Below, one piece after another: positions 49,901 through 64,000 of a DNA stretch of 64,000 bases. The notes beneath the pieces are model-generated. The model saw only the letters and a list, made by a program, of their open reading frames with translations, searched no databases and was not told the DNA's origin. How positions within the stretch are numbered: the stretch's first letter is position 1; every line of letters begins with the position of its first letter. The position numbers were made by a program, and so were the translations under genes. Origin of the DNA: Plazaster borealis (taxonomy: Eukaryota; Echinodermata; Asteroidea; Forcipulatida; Labidiasteridae); the NCBI GenBank assembly GCA_021014325.1, contig JAJGQC010000042.1, positions 1-64,000 on the forward strand. Reading direction: 5' to 3'.

Positions 49901-52900
49901 ACCTGACCTGACCTGACTGACCTGACTGGACTGACCAGACTCAACCTGACCCGACCCGACCTGACCTGACCTGACCTGACCTGACCCGACTCACCTGACC
50001 TGACCTGACCTGACCTGACCCGACTCAGACTCACCTGACCTGACCTGACTCGACCTGACCTGACTCGACCTGACCTGACCTGACCTGACTCACCTGACCT
50101 GACTCCTGACCTGACTCAACCTGACCTGACCTGACCTGACCTGACTCAACCTGACCTGACCTGACCTGACCTGACCAGACTCACCTGACCCGACTCACCT
50201 GACCTGACCTGACTGACCTGACTGACCTGACCCGACCTGACTCACCCGACCCGACCTGACTCAACCTGACCTGACCTGACCTGACCTGACCTGACTCCGA
50301 CCTGACCCGACTCACCTGACCTGACCCGACCTGACCTGACTGACCCGACCTGACCTGACCTGACTCACCTGACCTGACCTGACCTGACCTGACCTGACCT
50401 GACTCACCTGACCTGACTCACCTGACCTGACCTGACTGACCTGACCTGACCTGACCTGACTCACCTGACCTGACCCGACTCAACCCGACCTGACCTGACT
50501 CGACCTGACCTGACCTGACCTGACCTGACCTGACCTGACCCGACCCGACCTGACCTGACCTGACTGACCTGACCCGACCTGACTCTCACCCGACCTGACC
50601 TGACCCGACCTGACCCGACCTGACCTGACCGACTCACCCGACCTGACTCCGACCTGACCTGACCCGACCTGACCTGACCTGACCTGACTCTGACCCGACC
50701 TGACTCACCTGACCTGACTCAACCTGACCTGACCTGACTGACCTGACTCGACCTGACCTGACTGACCTGACCCGACTGACCTGACTCGACCTGACCTGAC
50801 CTGACCTGACTCACCTGACTGACTCACCTGACCTGACTCAACCTGACCTGACTCGACCGACCTGACCTGACTCGACCTGACCTGACCTGACCTGACCCGA
50901 CCTGACCTGACCTGACCTGACCTGACCTGACCTGGACTCACCTGACTCAGACTCACCTGACCTGACTGACCTGACCTGACCTGACCTGACCTGACCTGAC
51001 CTGACCTGACTCACCCTGACCTGACCTGACCTGACTCCGACCTGACTAGACTCACCTGACTCAACCTGACCGACCTGACCTGACCTGACTGACCTGACCT
51101 GACTCACCTGACCTGACCTGACCTGACCTGACCTGACTCACCCGACTCACCTGACTGACCTGACCTGACCTGACCTGACTCCGACCTGACCTGACCTGAC
51201 CCGACCCGACCTGACCTGACCTGACCTGACTCACCCGACCTGACCCGACCTGACCTGACCTGACCTGACCTGACCTGACTCACCTGACCCGACCTGACCT
51301 GACCCGACCTGACTCGACCTGACCTGACCTGACTCACCCGACCTGACCTGACTCAACCTGACCTGACTCCTGACCTGACTCAACCTGACCTGACCTGACC
51401 TGACCTGACCTGACTCACCTGACTCCGACTCAACCTGACCTGACCTGACCTGACCTGACCTGACCTGACCTGACCTGACCTGACCTGACCTGACTGACTC
51501 ACCTGACCCGACCTGACCTGACCTGACCTGACTCCGACCTGACCGACCCGACCCGACTCACCTGACCTGACCTGACCTGACCTGACCCGACCTGACTGAC
51601 CCGACCTGACCTGACCTGACCTGACTCAGACTCACCTGACCTGACCTGACTCACCTGACCTGACCTGACCTGACTGACTCAACCTGACCTGACCTGACCT
51701 GACTCCGACCTGACCTGACCTGACTGACCTGACCTGACTCGACCTGACCTGACCTGACTGACCTGACCTGACTGACCTGACCTGACCTGACCTGACTGAC
51801 CCGACCTGACCTGACCTGACCCGACCTGACCTGACCTGACCTGACCTGACCCGACCTGACCTGACTCAGACTCAACCTGACCTGACTCACCCTGACCTGA
51901 CCTGACCTGACTCACCTGACCTGACCTGACCTGACCTGACCTGACCTGACCCGACCTGACTCACCCGACCTGACCTGACTCACCCGACTCAGACTCACCT
52001 GACCCGACCTGACCTGACCTGACCTGACCTGACTCGACCTGACTCCTGACCTGACCTGACCTGACTCACCTGACCTGACCTGACCTGACCTGACCTGACC
52101 TGACTGACTCACCTGACTGACTCAACCTGACCTGACTGACCTGACCTGACTCAACCCGACCTGACCTGACCTGACCTGACTGACCTGACCTGACTCAACC
52201 TGACCTGACTGACCTGACTGACCTGACCTGACCTGACTCACCCGACCTGACCTGACCTGACCTGACCTGACCTGACCAGACTCACCTGACCTGACTGACC
52301 TGACCTGACCTGACTCACCTGACCTGACTCAACCTGACCTGACTGACCTGACCCGACCCGACCTGACTGACCTGACCTGACTCCGACCTGACCTGACTCA
52401 CCTGACTCAGACCTGACCTGACCTGACCTGACCTGACCTGACCTGACCTGTTCTGATCTGATCGACCTGACCTGACTCACCTGACCTGACTCAACCTGAC
52501 CTGACCTGACCTGACCTGACTCACCTGACCTGACCTGACTGACCTGACCCGACCTGACTCACCCGACCTGACCTGACCTGACCTGACTCAACCTGACCCG
52601 ACCTGACCCGACCTGACCCGACCTGACTGACTCACCCGACTCAGACTCAACCTGACCTGACCCGACCCGACCTGACCCGACCTGACTGACCTGACCTGAC
52701 CTGACCTGACCCGACTCACCTGACCTGACCTGACCCGACCCGACCCGACTCACCCGACTCGACCTGACTCACCTGACCTGACCTGACCTGACTCCGACCT
52801 GACCTGACCTGACCTGACTCAACCTGACCCGACCTGACCTGACCTGACTCCGACCTGACCTGACCTGACCCGACCTGACTGACTCACCTGACCTGACCTG

Positions 52901-55900
52901 ACCTGACCTGACCTGACCTGACCCGACTCACCTGACCTGACCTGACTGACCTGACTGACCTGACCTGACTCACCCGACTCAGACTCAACCTGACCTGACC
53001 TGACCTGACCTGACTCACCTGACCTGACTCACCTGACCTGACTCGACCTGACCTGACCTGACTCTGACCGACTGACCTGACTGACTCACCTGACCTGACT
53101 CAACCTGACCTGACTGACCTGACCTGACTCACCCGACTCCGACTCAACCTGACTGACCTGACCTGACCTGACCTGACCCGACCTGACTGACCTGACCTGA
53201 CCTGACCTGACTCACCTGACCTGACTCACCTGACCTGACCCGACTGACCTGACCCGACTCACCCGACCTGACCTGACCTGACCTGACCTGACTCACGACC
53301 CACCTGACCCGACCTGACCTGACCTGACTGACCTGACCTGACTCACCCGACCTGACTCAACCTGACCTGACTGACCTGACTGACTCACCCGACCTGACCT
53401 GACCTGACTCACCTGACCTGACTCCGACTCCGACCTGACCTGACCTGACCTGACCTGACCTGACCCGACTCACCTGACCTGACTCAACCTGACCTGACCT
53501 GACCTGACCTGACTCCGACCTGACCTGACTGACCTGACCTGACCTGACCAGACCTGACTCGACCTGACTCACCTGACCTGACTCAACCTGACCTGACTCA
53601 CCCGACCTGACCTGACCTGACCTGACCTGACCTGACCTGACTCACCTGACTCAGACTCAACCTGACCTGACTGACCTGACCTGACCTGACCTGACCTGAC
53701 CTGACCTGACCTGACCTGACCTGACTCACCTGACCTGACTCACCTGACCTGACCTGACCTGACCTGACCTGACTCAACCTGACCTGACCTGACCTGACTC
53801 ACCCGACCTGACCTGACCTGACTGACCTGACCTGACCAGACTCACCTGACCTGACTCAACCTGACCTGACCTGACCTGACCTGACCTGACCAGACTCACC
53901 TGACCTGACTCAACCTGACCTGACCTGACCTGACCTGACCTGACTCACCTGACCTGACCTGACTCAACCTGACCTGACCTGACCTGACTCACCTGACCTG
54001 ACCTGACCTGACTCCAACCTGACCTGACCTGACCTGACTCGACCTGACCTGACCTGACTCACCTGACCTGACCTGACCTGACTCGACCTGACCTGACCAG
54101 ACTCACCCGACCTGACTGACCTGACCTGACCTGACCTGACCAACTGACCTGACTCACCTGACTCACCTGACTCCACCTGACCTGACCTGACCTGACTCAC
54201 CCTGACCCGACTGACCTGACCTGACCAACCTGACCTGACCTGACCTGACCCGACCTGACCTGACTCACCCGACTGACTGACTCACCTGACCTGACCTGAC
54301 TGACCTGACCTGACCTGACTCCGACCTGACTGACCTGACCTGACCTGACCTGACTGACTCACCTGACCTGACTCAACCTGACCTGACCTGACCTGACTCA
54401 GACTCACCTGACCTGACTGACCTGACCTGACCTGACCTGACTCACCTGACCTGACCTGACCCGACCTGACTCAACCTGACCTGACCTGACTCGACTCACC
54501 CGACCTGACCTGACCTGACCTGACCTGACCTGACCTGACTCCGACCTGACCTGACTCCGACCTGACTGACCTGACCTGACCTGACTCACCCGACCTGACT
54601 CAACCTGACCTGACCCGACCTGACCTGACCTGACCTGACTGACCTGACCTGACCTAACTTGACATGACCTGACCTGACTCGACCTGACTCAGACTCACCT
54701 GACCTGACCTGACCTGACCTGACTCAACCTGACCTGACTCCGACCTGACTGACCTGACCAGACTCACCTGACTGACTGACCTGACCTGACCTGACTCACC
54801 TGACCTGACCTGACCTGACCTGACCTGACCTGACTGACCTGACCTGACTCAACCCGACCTGACCTGACCTGACCTGACCTGACTCCGACTCGACCTGACT
54901 CAACCTGACCTGACCTGACTCACCTGACCTGACCTGACCTGACTCGACCTGACCTGACCTGACTCAGACTCACCTGACCTGACTCAACCTGACCTGACCT
55001 GACCTGACCTGACTCACCTGACCTGACTCACCTGACCTGACTGACTCGACCTGACCTGACCTGACTGACCTGACCTGACCTGACCTGACCTGACCTGACT
55101 CAACCTGACCTGACTCCACCTGACTCGACCTGACCTGACTGACTCACCTGACCTGACCTGACCTGACCTGACCTGACCTGACTCCGACCTGACCAGACTC
55201 ACCTGACCTGACTCAACCTGACCTGACTGACCTGACCTGACTCACCCTGACTCCAAACCTGACCTGACCTGACCTGACCTGACCTGACCTGACCTGATCT
55301 GACCGACCTGACCTGACTGACCTGACCTGACCTGACCTGACCCGACCTGACCTGACCTGACCTGACTGACTCACCCGACCTGACTCAACCTGACCTGACC
55401 TGACCTGACTCAGACCTGACCTGACTCACCTGACCTGACCTGACTCCTGACCTGACCTGACCTGACTGACCTGACTCAACCTGACCTGACCTGACTCGAC
55501 CTGACTCGACTCAACCTGACCTGACCTGACCTGACCTGACCTGACCTGACCCGACTGACCTGACCTGACCTGACTCACCTGACCTGACTCAACCTGACCT
55601 GACCTGACTGACCTGACCTGACCTGACCTGACCTGACTCAACCTGACCTGACCTGACCTGACTGACTCACCCGACCTGACTCACCCGACCTGACCCTGAC
55701 TGACCTGACCTGACCTGACCTGACCTGACCCGACTGACCTGACCTGACCTGACTGACTCACCTGACTCCGACTCACCTGACCCGACCTGACCTGACCTGA
55801 CTCCGACCTGACCTGACCTGACTGACCCTGACTGGACCTGACCTGACCTGACCTGACCTGACCTGACTGACCTGACCCGACCTGACCTGACCTGACCTGA

Positions 55901-58900
55901 CTCACCTGACCTGACTCAACCTGACCTGACCTGACCTGACCTGACCTGACTCACCCGACTCACCTGACTCAACCTGACCTGACCGACCTGACTCGACCTG
56001 ACCTGACCTGACCCGACTGACAGACTCACCTGACCTGACCTGACTCAACCTGACCTGACCTGACTCACCCGACCTGACCTGACTGACCTGACCTGACTGA
56101 CCTGACCTGACCTGACCTGACTCCAGACTCAACCTGACCTGACTGACCTGACTGACCTGACCTGACCTGACCTGACTGACTGACCTGACCTGACCTGACT
56201 CAGACTCACCTGACCTGACCTGACCTGACTCACCTGACCTGACCTGACCTGACTCCGACCTGACCTGACCTGACCTGACTCACCTGACTCACCTGACCGA
56301 CTCAACCTGACCTGACTCGACCTGACCTGACCTGACCTGACCTGACCTGACCTGACTAACCTGACCTGACCTGACCTGACTCGACTCACCTGACCTGACC
56401 TGACCTGACCTGACTCACCCTGACTCCGACCTGACCTGATCTGATCGACCTGACCTGACTGACCTGACCTGACCTGACCTGACCTGACTCAGACTCACCC
56501 GACCTGACCTGACTGACCTGACCTGACCTGACCCGACCTGACCCGACTCGACCTGACCTGACCTGACTCCGACCTGACCTGACTCGACCTGACCTGACCT
56601 GACTGACCTGACTGACCCGACCTGACCTGACCTGACTCCGACCTGACCAGACTCAACCTGACCTGACTGACCTGACTCACCTGACTCGACCTGACCCGAC
56701 CTGACCTGACCTGACCTGACCTGACCTGACTGACTGACCTGACCTGACTCCGACCTGACCTGACCTGACTCAACCTGACCTGACCTGACCCTGACCTGAC
56801 CTGACCTGACCTGACTCACCTGACCTGACTGACCTGACTCCTGACCTGACCTGACCTGACTCGACCTGACCTGACCTGACTCACCTGACCTGACTGACCT
56901 GACCTGACTCCGACCTGACCTGACCTGACTCAACCTGACCTGACCTGACCTGACCTGACTCACCTGACCTGACTCAACCTGACCTGACCTGACCTGACCT
57001 GACTGACCTGACTCACCCTGACTCACCTGACCTGACTGACCTGACTCACCTGACCTGACTGACTGACCTGACTGACCCGACCTGACCAGACTCACCTGAC
57101 CTGACTCGACCTGACCTGACCTGACTCGACTGACCTGACCTGACTCAGACTCACCTGACCTGACCTGACTCGACCTGACCTGACCTGACCTGACTCCGAC
57201 CTGACCTGACCTGACCTGACTCACCCGACTGACTCCTGACCTGACCTGACCTGACCTGACCTGACTGACCTGACCTGACTCACCCGACCTGACTCGACCT
57301 GACCTGACCTGACCTGACCAGACTCACCTGACTCTGACCTGACGACCTGACTCACCTGACCTGACCTGACCTGACCTGACTGACCCGACCTGACCTGACT
57401 CACCTGACCTGACCTGACTGACCTGACCTGACCTGACCTGACTCACCTGACCTGACCTGACCTGACCTGACCCGACCTGACCTGACTCAGACTCCACCCT
57501 GACCTGACTCACCTGACCTGACTCCGACCCGACTGACCTGACCTGACCTGACCTGACCCGACCTGACCTGACCTGACCTGACCTGACTCACCTGACTCAG
57601 ACTCAACCTGACCTGACCTGACCTGACCTGACCTGACTCGACCTGACCTGACCTGACTGACCTGACCTGACCTGACCTGACTGACCTGACTCAACCTGAC
57701 CTGACTGACCTGACCTGACCTGACCTGACTCACCTGACCTGACCTGACTGACCTGACCTGACCTGACCTGACTCCGACCTGACCCTGACCTGACTGACTC
57801 ACCCTGACTCAGACTGACCTGACCTGACCTGACCTGACCTGACTGACCTGACCTGACCTGACCTGACCTGACCTGACTGACCTGACCTGACCTGACTCGA
57901 CCTGACCTGACCTGACTCACCTGACCTGACCGACTGACCTGACCTGACCTGACTCAGACTCACCTGACTGACTCGACCTGACTGACCTGACCTGACCTGA
58001 CCTGACCTGACCTGACTCCACCTGACTCTGACCTGACTCACCTGACCTGACTCAACCTGACCTGACCTGACTCTGACCTGACTCACCTGACCTGACCTGA
58101 CCTGACCTGACTCGACTGACCTGACCTGACTCAACCTGACTCACCTGACCTGACTCACCTGACCTGACCTGACCTGACCTGACTCACCTGACCTGACCTG
58201 ACCTGACCTGACCTGACTCCGACCTGACCTGACCCGACTCACCTGACCTGACCTGACCTGACCTGACCTGACCTGACCTGACTCAGACTCGACCTGACCT
58301 GACCTGACCTGACTCGACCTGACCTGACCCGACCTGACCTGACCTGACCTGACTCACCTGACCTGACTGACCTGACCTGACCTGACCGACTCACCTGACC
58401 TGACTCAACCTGACCTGACCTGACCTGACCTGACTCGACTGACCTGACCTGACTGACTCTGACCTGACCCGACCCGACCTGACCAGATCTGACCTGACCT
58501 GACTGACCTGACCTGACTCACCTGACCTGACTCAACCTGACCTGACCTGACCTGACCTGACTCGACCTGACCTGACCTGACTCACCTGACCTGACCTGAC
58601 CTGACCTGACTCCGACCTGACCTGACTCACCTGACCTGACTGACTCAGACTCACCTGACCTGACCTGACCTGACTCCGACCTGACCTGACTCACCTGACC
58701 TGACTGACCTGACCTGTCCTGACCTGACTGACCTGACCTGACTCACCTGACCTGACTGACTCACCTGACCTGACTGACCTGACCTGACCTGACCTGACCT
58801 GACCGACCTGACCTGACTCCACCTGACCTGACCTGACCTGACCTGACCTGACTGACTGACTCCGACCTGACTGACCCGACCTGACCTGACTCAACCTGAC

Positions 58901-61900
58901 CTGACCTGACCTGACCTGACTCACCCGACCTGACCTGACCTGACCTGACTGACCTGACTCCGACTCACCTGACTCAACCTGACCTGACTGACCTGACCTG
59001 ACCTGACCTGACCTGACTGACCTGACCTGACCTGACTGACTCACCTGACCTGACTCACCTGACCTGACCTGACTCTGACCTGACCTGACTCCGACCTGAC
59101 CTGACCTGACCTGACCCGACTGACCTGACTCACCTGACCTGACTCCAACCTGACCTGACCTGACCTGACTCACCTGACTCAGGACTCACCTGACCTGACC
59201 TGACTCCACCTGACCTGACCTGACTGACCTGACCTGACCTGACCTGACCTGACTCCGACCTGACCTGACTCACCTGACCTGACCTGACTCGACCTGACCT
59301 GACCTGACTCAACTGACCTGACCTGACCTGACCTGACCTGACCTGACCAGACTCACCTGACCTGACCTGACTGACCTGACTCACCTGACCTGACTGACCT
59401 GACCTGACTCGACTGACCTGACCTGACTCACCTGACTCGACCTGACCTGACCTGACCTGACCGACCTGACCTGACCTGACCTGACCTGACCTGACTGACC
59501 TGACCTGACTCACCTGACCTGACTCAACCTGACTCACCTGACTGACTCACCTGACCTGACCTGACCTGACCTGACCTGACTCACCTGACCTGACCTGACC
59601 TGACCTGACTCACCTGACTCAGACTCAACCTGACCTGACCTGACCTGACTGACTCTGACCTGACCTGACCTGACCTGACTGACCTGGACTGACCTGACTC
59701 TGACTCAACCTGACCTGACCTGACCTGACCTGACTCACCTGACCTGACTCAACCTGACCTGACCTGACTGACCTGACTCAACCTGACCTGACCTGACTGA
59801 CCTGACCTGACTCGACCTGACCTGACCTGACCTGACTCACCCGACCTGACTGACCTGACCTGACCTGACCTGACCTGACTCCGACCTGACCTGACCTGAC
59901 TGACCTGACCTGACCTGACCTGACCTGACCTGACTCGACCTGACCTGACCTGACTGACCTGACCTGACTCCCTGACCTGACCTGACTCACCTGACCTGAC
60001 CTGACCTGACTCAGACTCACCTGACCTGACCTGACCTGACCTGACCTGACTCAACCTGACCTGACCTGACCTGACCTGACTGACCTGACCTGACTCACCT
60101 GACCTGACTCAACCTGACCTGACTGACCTGACCTGACCTGACCTGACTGACCTGACCTGACTGACCTGACCTGACTGACTCACCTGACCTGACTCAACCT
60201 GACTGACCTGACCTGACCTGACTCCACCTGACCTGACCTGACCTGACCTGACCTGACTCACCTGACCCTGACCTGACCTGACCTGACTCACCTGACCTGA
60301 CTCAACCTGACCTGACCTGACCTGACCTGACCTGACCTGACTGAGACTCACCCGACCTGACTCAACTGACCTGACTGACCTGACCTGACCTGACTCAACC
60401 TGACCTGACTGACCTGACCTGACCTGACCGACTCGACTGACTCACCTGACCTGACCTGACCTGACTCACCTGACCTGACCTGACCTGACTGACTCACCTG
60501 ACCTGACCTGACTGACCTGACCTGACCTGACTCACCTGACCTGACTCCGACCTGACTGACTGACCTGACCTGACCTGACTGACCTGACTCAGACTCAACC
60601 TGACCTGACCTGACCTGACTGACCTGACCTGACCTGACTGACCTGACCTGACTCGACCTGACCTGACCTGACTCACCTGACCTGACTCAACCTGACCTGA
60701 CCTGACCTGACCAGGACTCACCTGACCTGACTGACCTGACCTGACCTGACTGACCTGACTCACCTGACCTGACTCAACCTGACCTGACCTGACTCCGACC
60801 TGACCTGACCTGACCTGACCTGACCTGACCTGACTCACCCGACTCAACCTGACTCTGACCTGACCTGACCTGACCTGACCTGACCTGACCTGACCTGACC
60901 TGACCAACCTGACCCGACCTGACCTGACCTGACCTGACTGACCTGACCCGACTGACCTGACCTGACCTGACTCAGACTCACCTGACCTGACCTGACTGAC
61001 TCACCTGACCTGACTCACCTGACCTGACCTGACCTGACCTGACCTGACCTGACCTGACCTGACTCAGACTCACCTGACCTGACTCAACCTGACCTGACTG
61101 ACCTGACCTGACTCAACCTGACCTGACCTGACTGACCTGACCTGACCTGACCTGACTCACCTGACCTGACTGACCTGACCGACCTGACCTGACCTGACCT
61201 GACTCGACCCGACCTGACCTGACCTGACTCACCTGACTCGACCTGACCTGACTGACCTGACCTGACCTGACCTGACCTGACTCCGACCTGACTGACTGAC
61301 TCGACCTGACCTGACCTGACTCACCCGACCTGACTCAACCTGACCTGACCTGACTCACCTGACCTGACCTGACCTGACCTGACCTGACTGACTCAACCTG
61401 ACCTGACTGACCTGACCTGACTGACCTGACCTGACTCACCTGACCTGACTCAACCTGACCTGACCTGACCTGACCTGACTCACCCGACCTGACCTGACCT
61501 GACCTGACCTGACTCAACCTGACCTGACCTGACCTGACCTGACTCACCTGACCTGACCTGACCTGACTGACCTGACCTGACCTGACTCACCTGACCTGAC
61601 TCACCTGACCTGACTGACCTGACCTGACTCACTGACCTGACTCCGACTGACCTGACCTGACCTGACCTGACCTGACCTGACTCACCTGACCTGACTCAAC
61701 CTGACTGACCTGACCTGACTGACCTGACTCCACCTGACCTGACCTGACCTGACCTGACCTGACCTGACTCGACCTGACCTGACCTGACCTGACCTGACCT
61801 GACCTGACCTGACCTGACCTGACCTGACTCAACCTGACTCGACCTGACCTGACCTGACCTGACCCGACCTGACCTGACTCGACCTGACCTGACTCACCTG

Positions 61901-63857
61901 ACCTGACTGACCTGACCTGACTCAACCTGACCTGACCTGACCTGACTGACCTGACCTGACCTGACTGACTCGACTGACTCAGACTCACCTGACCTGACTG
62001 ACCTGACTCCGACCTGACCTGACCTGACCTGACCTGACCTGACTCAGACCTGACCTGACTCACCTGACCTGACCTGACTATGACTCACCTGACTGACCTG
62101 ACCTGACCTGACCTGACTCACCTGACCTGACCTGACTCCGACCTGACCTGACCTGACCTGACCTGACCTGACTCAGACTCAACCTGACCTGACTCGACCT
62201 GACCTGACCTGACCTGACCTGACTGACCTGACTCCGACCTGACCTGACTGACCTGACTCACCTGACCTGACCTGACTGACTCACCTGACCTGACTCAACC
62301 TGACCTGACCTGACCTGACTCGACCTGACCTGACCTGACCTGACCTGACTCAGACTCACCTGACCTGACTGACCTGACCTGACTCACCTGACCTGACTGA
62401 CTGACCTGACCTGACCTGACTGGACTCACCTGACTCAACCTGACCTGACCTGACCTGACTGACCTGACCTGACCAGACTCACCTGACCTGACCTGACTGG
62501 ACTCACCTGACCTGACTCAACCTGACCTGACCTGACCTGACCTGACCTGACTCAGACTCGACCTGACTGACCTGACCTGACTCAGACTCACCTGACCTGA
62601 CTCGACCTGACTCCTGACCTGACTGACTCACCTGACTCCTGACCTGACTCACCTGACCTGACCTGACTGGCCTGACTCAACCTGACCTGACCTGACCTGA
62701 CCTGACCTGACTGACTCACCTGACTCAGACTGACCTGACCTGACCTGACCTGACCTGACCTGACTGACCTGGCCCTGACCAGACCTGACCTGACTCACCT
62801 GACTCAGACTCAACCTGACCTGACTGACCTGACTGACCTGACTAACCTGACCTGACCTGACCTGATATGACTCACCTGACCTGACCTGACCTGACCTGAT
62901 ATGACCTGACTCAGAACCCTGACCTGACTCAACCTGACCTGACCAGACTCCACTGACTCCAAACCTAACCTGACCTGACTGACCTGGCCTGACTCAGACT
63001 CAACCTGACCTGACCTGACCTGACCTGACTGACTGACCTGACTGACCTGACCTGACCTGAACCTGACTGAACCTGACTGACCTGACTAGACCTGACAATG
63101 ACTCACCTGACCTGACTCAACCTGACCTGTCTGACCTGACTCAGACTCACCTGACCTGACCTGACCTGGCCTGACCTGACCAGACTCACCCGACCTGACC
63201 TGACCTGGCCTGACTCAACCTGACCTGACCTGACTCGACTCACCAGACCTGACCAGACTCACCTGACCTGACTCAACCTGACCCAACCTGACCTGACTGA
63301 CCTGACCTGACCTGACTAGACCTGACCAGACTCACCTGACCTGACCTGACCAGACTCACCTGACCTGACTAACCTGACCTGACTCCTGACCTGACCTGAC
63401 CTGACTCAGACTACCAGACCTGACCTGACCTGACTCTGACCTGACCAGACTCACCTGACCTGACCTGACTCCTGACTAACCTGACCTGACTCGACTCGAC
63501 CTGACCAGACCTGACTGACTCACCTGACCTGACTCAACCTGACTCAACCTGACTAACCTGACCTGACCTGACCTGACCAGACCTGACAATGACTCACCTG
63601 ACCTGACTAACCTGACCTGACTCTGACTCACCTGACCTGACTCAACCTGACCTGGCCTGACCTGATCAAGACTCACCTGACCTGACCTGACCTGACCTGA
63701 CTCAGACTCACCTGACCTGACCTGACCTGACCTGACCAGACCTGACTGACTCACCTGACTCAGACTCAACCTGACCTGACCTGACCTGGCCTGACTCAAC
63801 CTGACCTGACCTGACCTGGCCTGACTCAACCTGGCCCTGACCTGACCTGAACCTGAC
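43986..63857 (+). repeat. GACCT (CCTGA) pentamer array, right, about 19.9 kb
   Basis: Nearly pure tandem CCTGA units, broken every few tens of bases by shortened or variant units (CTGA, CTCA, CTCAA, CTCGA, CTCCGA, CCCGA, CCAGA). TGACTCACCTG and TGACTCAACCTG are the commonest variant phrases. The phrase CTCACCTGACCTGACTCAAC recurs, for example at 46,537, 46,585, 53,085, 53,841, 53,895 and 54,358. CCCGA units are common at 44-53 kb and sparse from about 57 kb onward. No gene is present. All long minus-strand frames (up to 269 codons at 56,415-57,224) encode R-S-G-Q-V periodic sequence, as expected from the pentamer in any frame. Confidence 0.97.
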
Positions 63858-64000
63858 CAGATTTGATAAGGATTTCATTTGGATTTGGATTTAATTTGGA
63901 TTTGATTTGGATTTGATTAGGATTTCATTTGGATTTGGTTTGGATTTGATTAGAATTTCATTTGGATTTGATTTGGATTTTGTTTGGATTTAATTTGGAT
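63858..64000 (+). repeat. GATTT-type block, continues past the window end
   Basis: GATTTGGATTT-type sequence resumes after AACCTGACCAG at about 63,858 and is cut by the end of the window, so its full extent is unknown. Confidence 0.9.

Noticed and set aside
56415..57224. 269-codon minus-strand frame, the longest in the window
   Set aside because: It consists only of the R-S-G-Q-V cycle produced by the stop-free pentamer strand in every frame. Length is not evidence of a gene here.
43986..63857. CRISPR-like regular spacing of repeated phrases
   Set aside because: There are no unique spacers between repeats, the unit is a pentamer, and the genome is clearly animal.

Overview
The window looks like a piece of a marine invertebrate animal chromosome, and an echinoderm is my best guess. 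It is AT-rich, has no operons or dense coding, carries splice-like signals, and holds tRNA-derived SINEs, foldback elements and small inverted-repeat transposons. The echinoderm guess rests on remembered resemblance of three dispersed repeats (148-528, 2006-2266, 8258-8570) to marine-invertebrate families. I could not search a database. I find no complete, convincing protein-coding gene.

Bases 1-22,960 are ordinary-looking intergenic or intronic DNA with dispersed repeats: a palindromic foldback element, two MITE-like families, two tRNA-derived SINEs, two copies of one inverted-repeat DNA transposon in opposite orientations, and three minisatellites (24-25 bp at 4.5 kb, a 24-bp TTAGGG-rich unit at 5.0 kb, and a roughly 50-60 bp unit at 6.1 kb). 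The best coding trace is a frame at 5582-6018, interrupted once by TGA, whose translation looks leucine-rich-repeat-like. A possible terminal exon (about 1182) and a CpG-richer segment with divergent exon-like signals (15.1-16.05 kb) are weak candidates.

Bases 22,961-64,000 are satellite DNA, about two thirds of the window. Two related pentamer arrays alternate: a C-rich GACCT type (CCTGA read in register) and a C-poor GATTT type, often GATTTGGATTT. They occupy 23,041-31,695 and 43,775-64,000. Between them lies an unrelated AT-rich satellite of 39 monomers (32,474-43,500). Its core alternates strictly between a long monomer (A, about 310 bp) and a short one (B, about 259 bp), giving a roughly 569-bp dimeric higher-order repeat. 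Fragments of this satellite also lie at the outer edge of the pentamer arrays, and a shared non-satellite flank occurs on both sides of the array, so the families are structurally coupled. The organisation resembles pericentromeric, centromeric or other constitutive heterochromatin, but nothing seen here proves a centromere.

The long open frames in the satellite regions are composition artefacts. The minus strand of the GACCT pentamer has no stop codon in any frame and always encodes the same cyclic pentapeptide (RSGQV). The AT-rich satellite frames shift between monomers because 569 is not a multiple of three.
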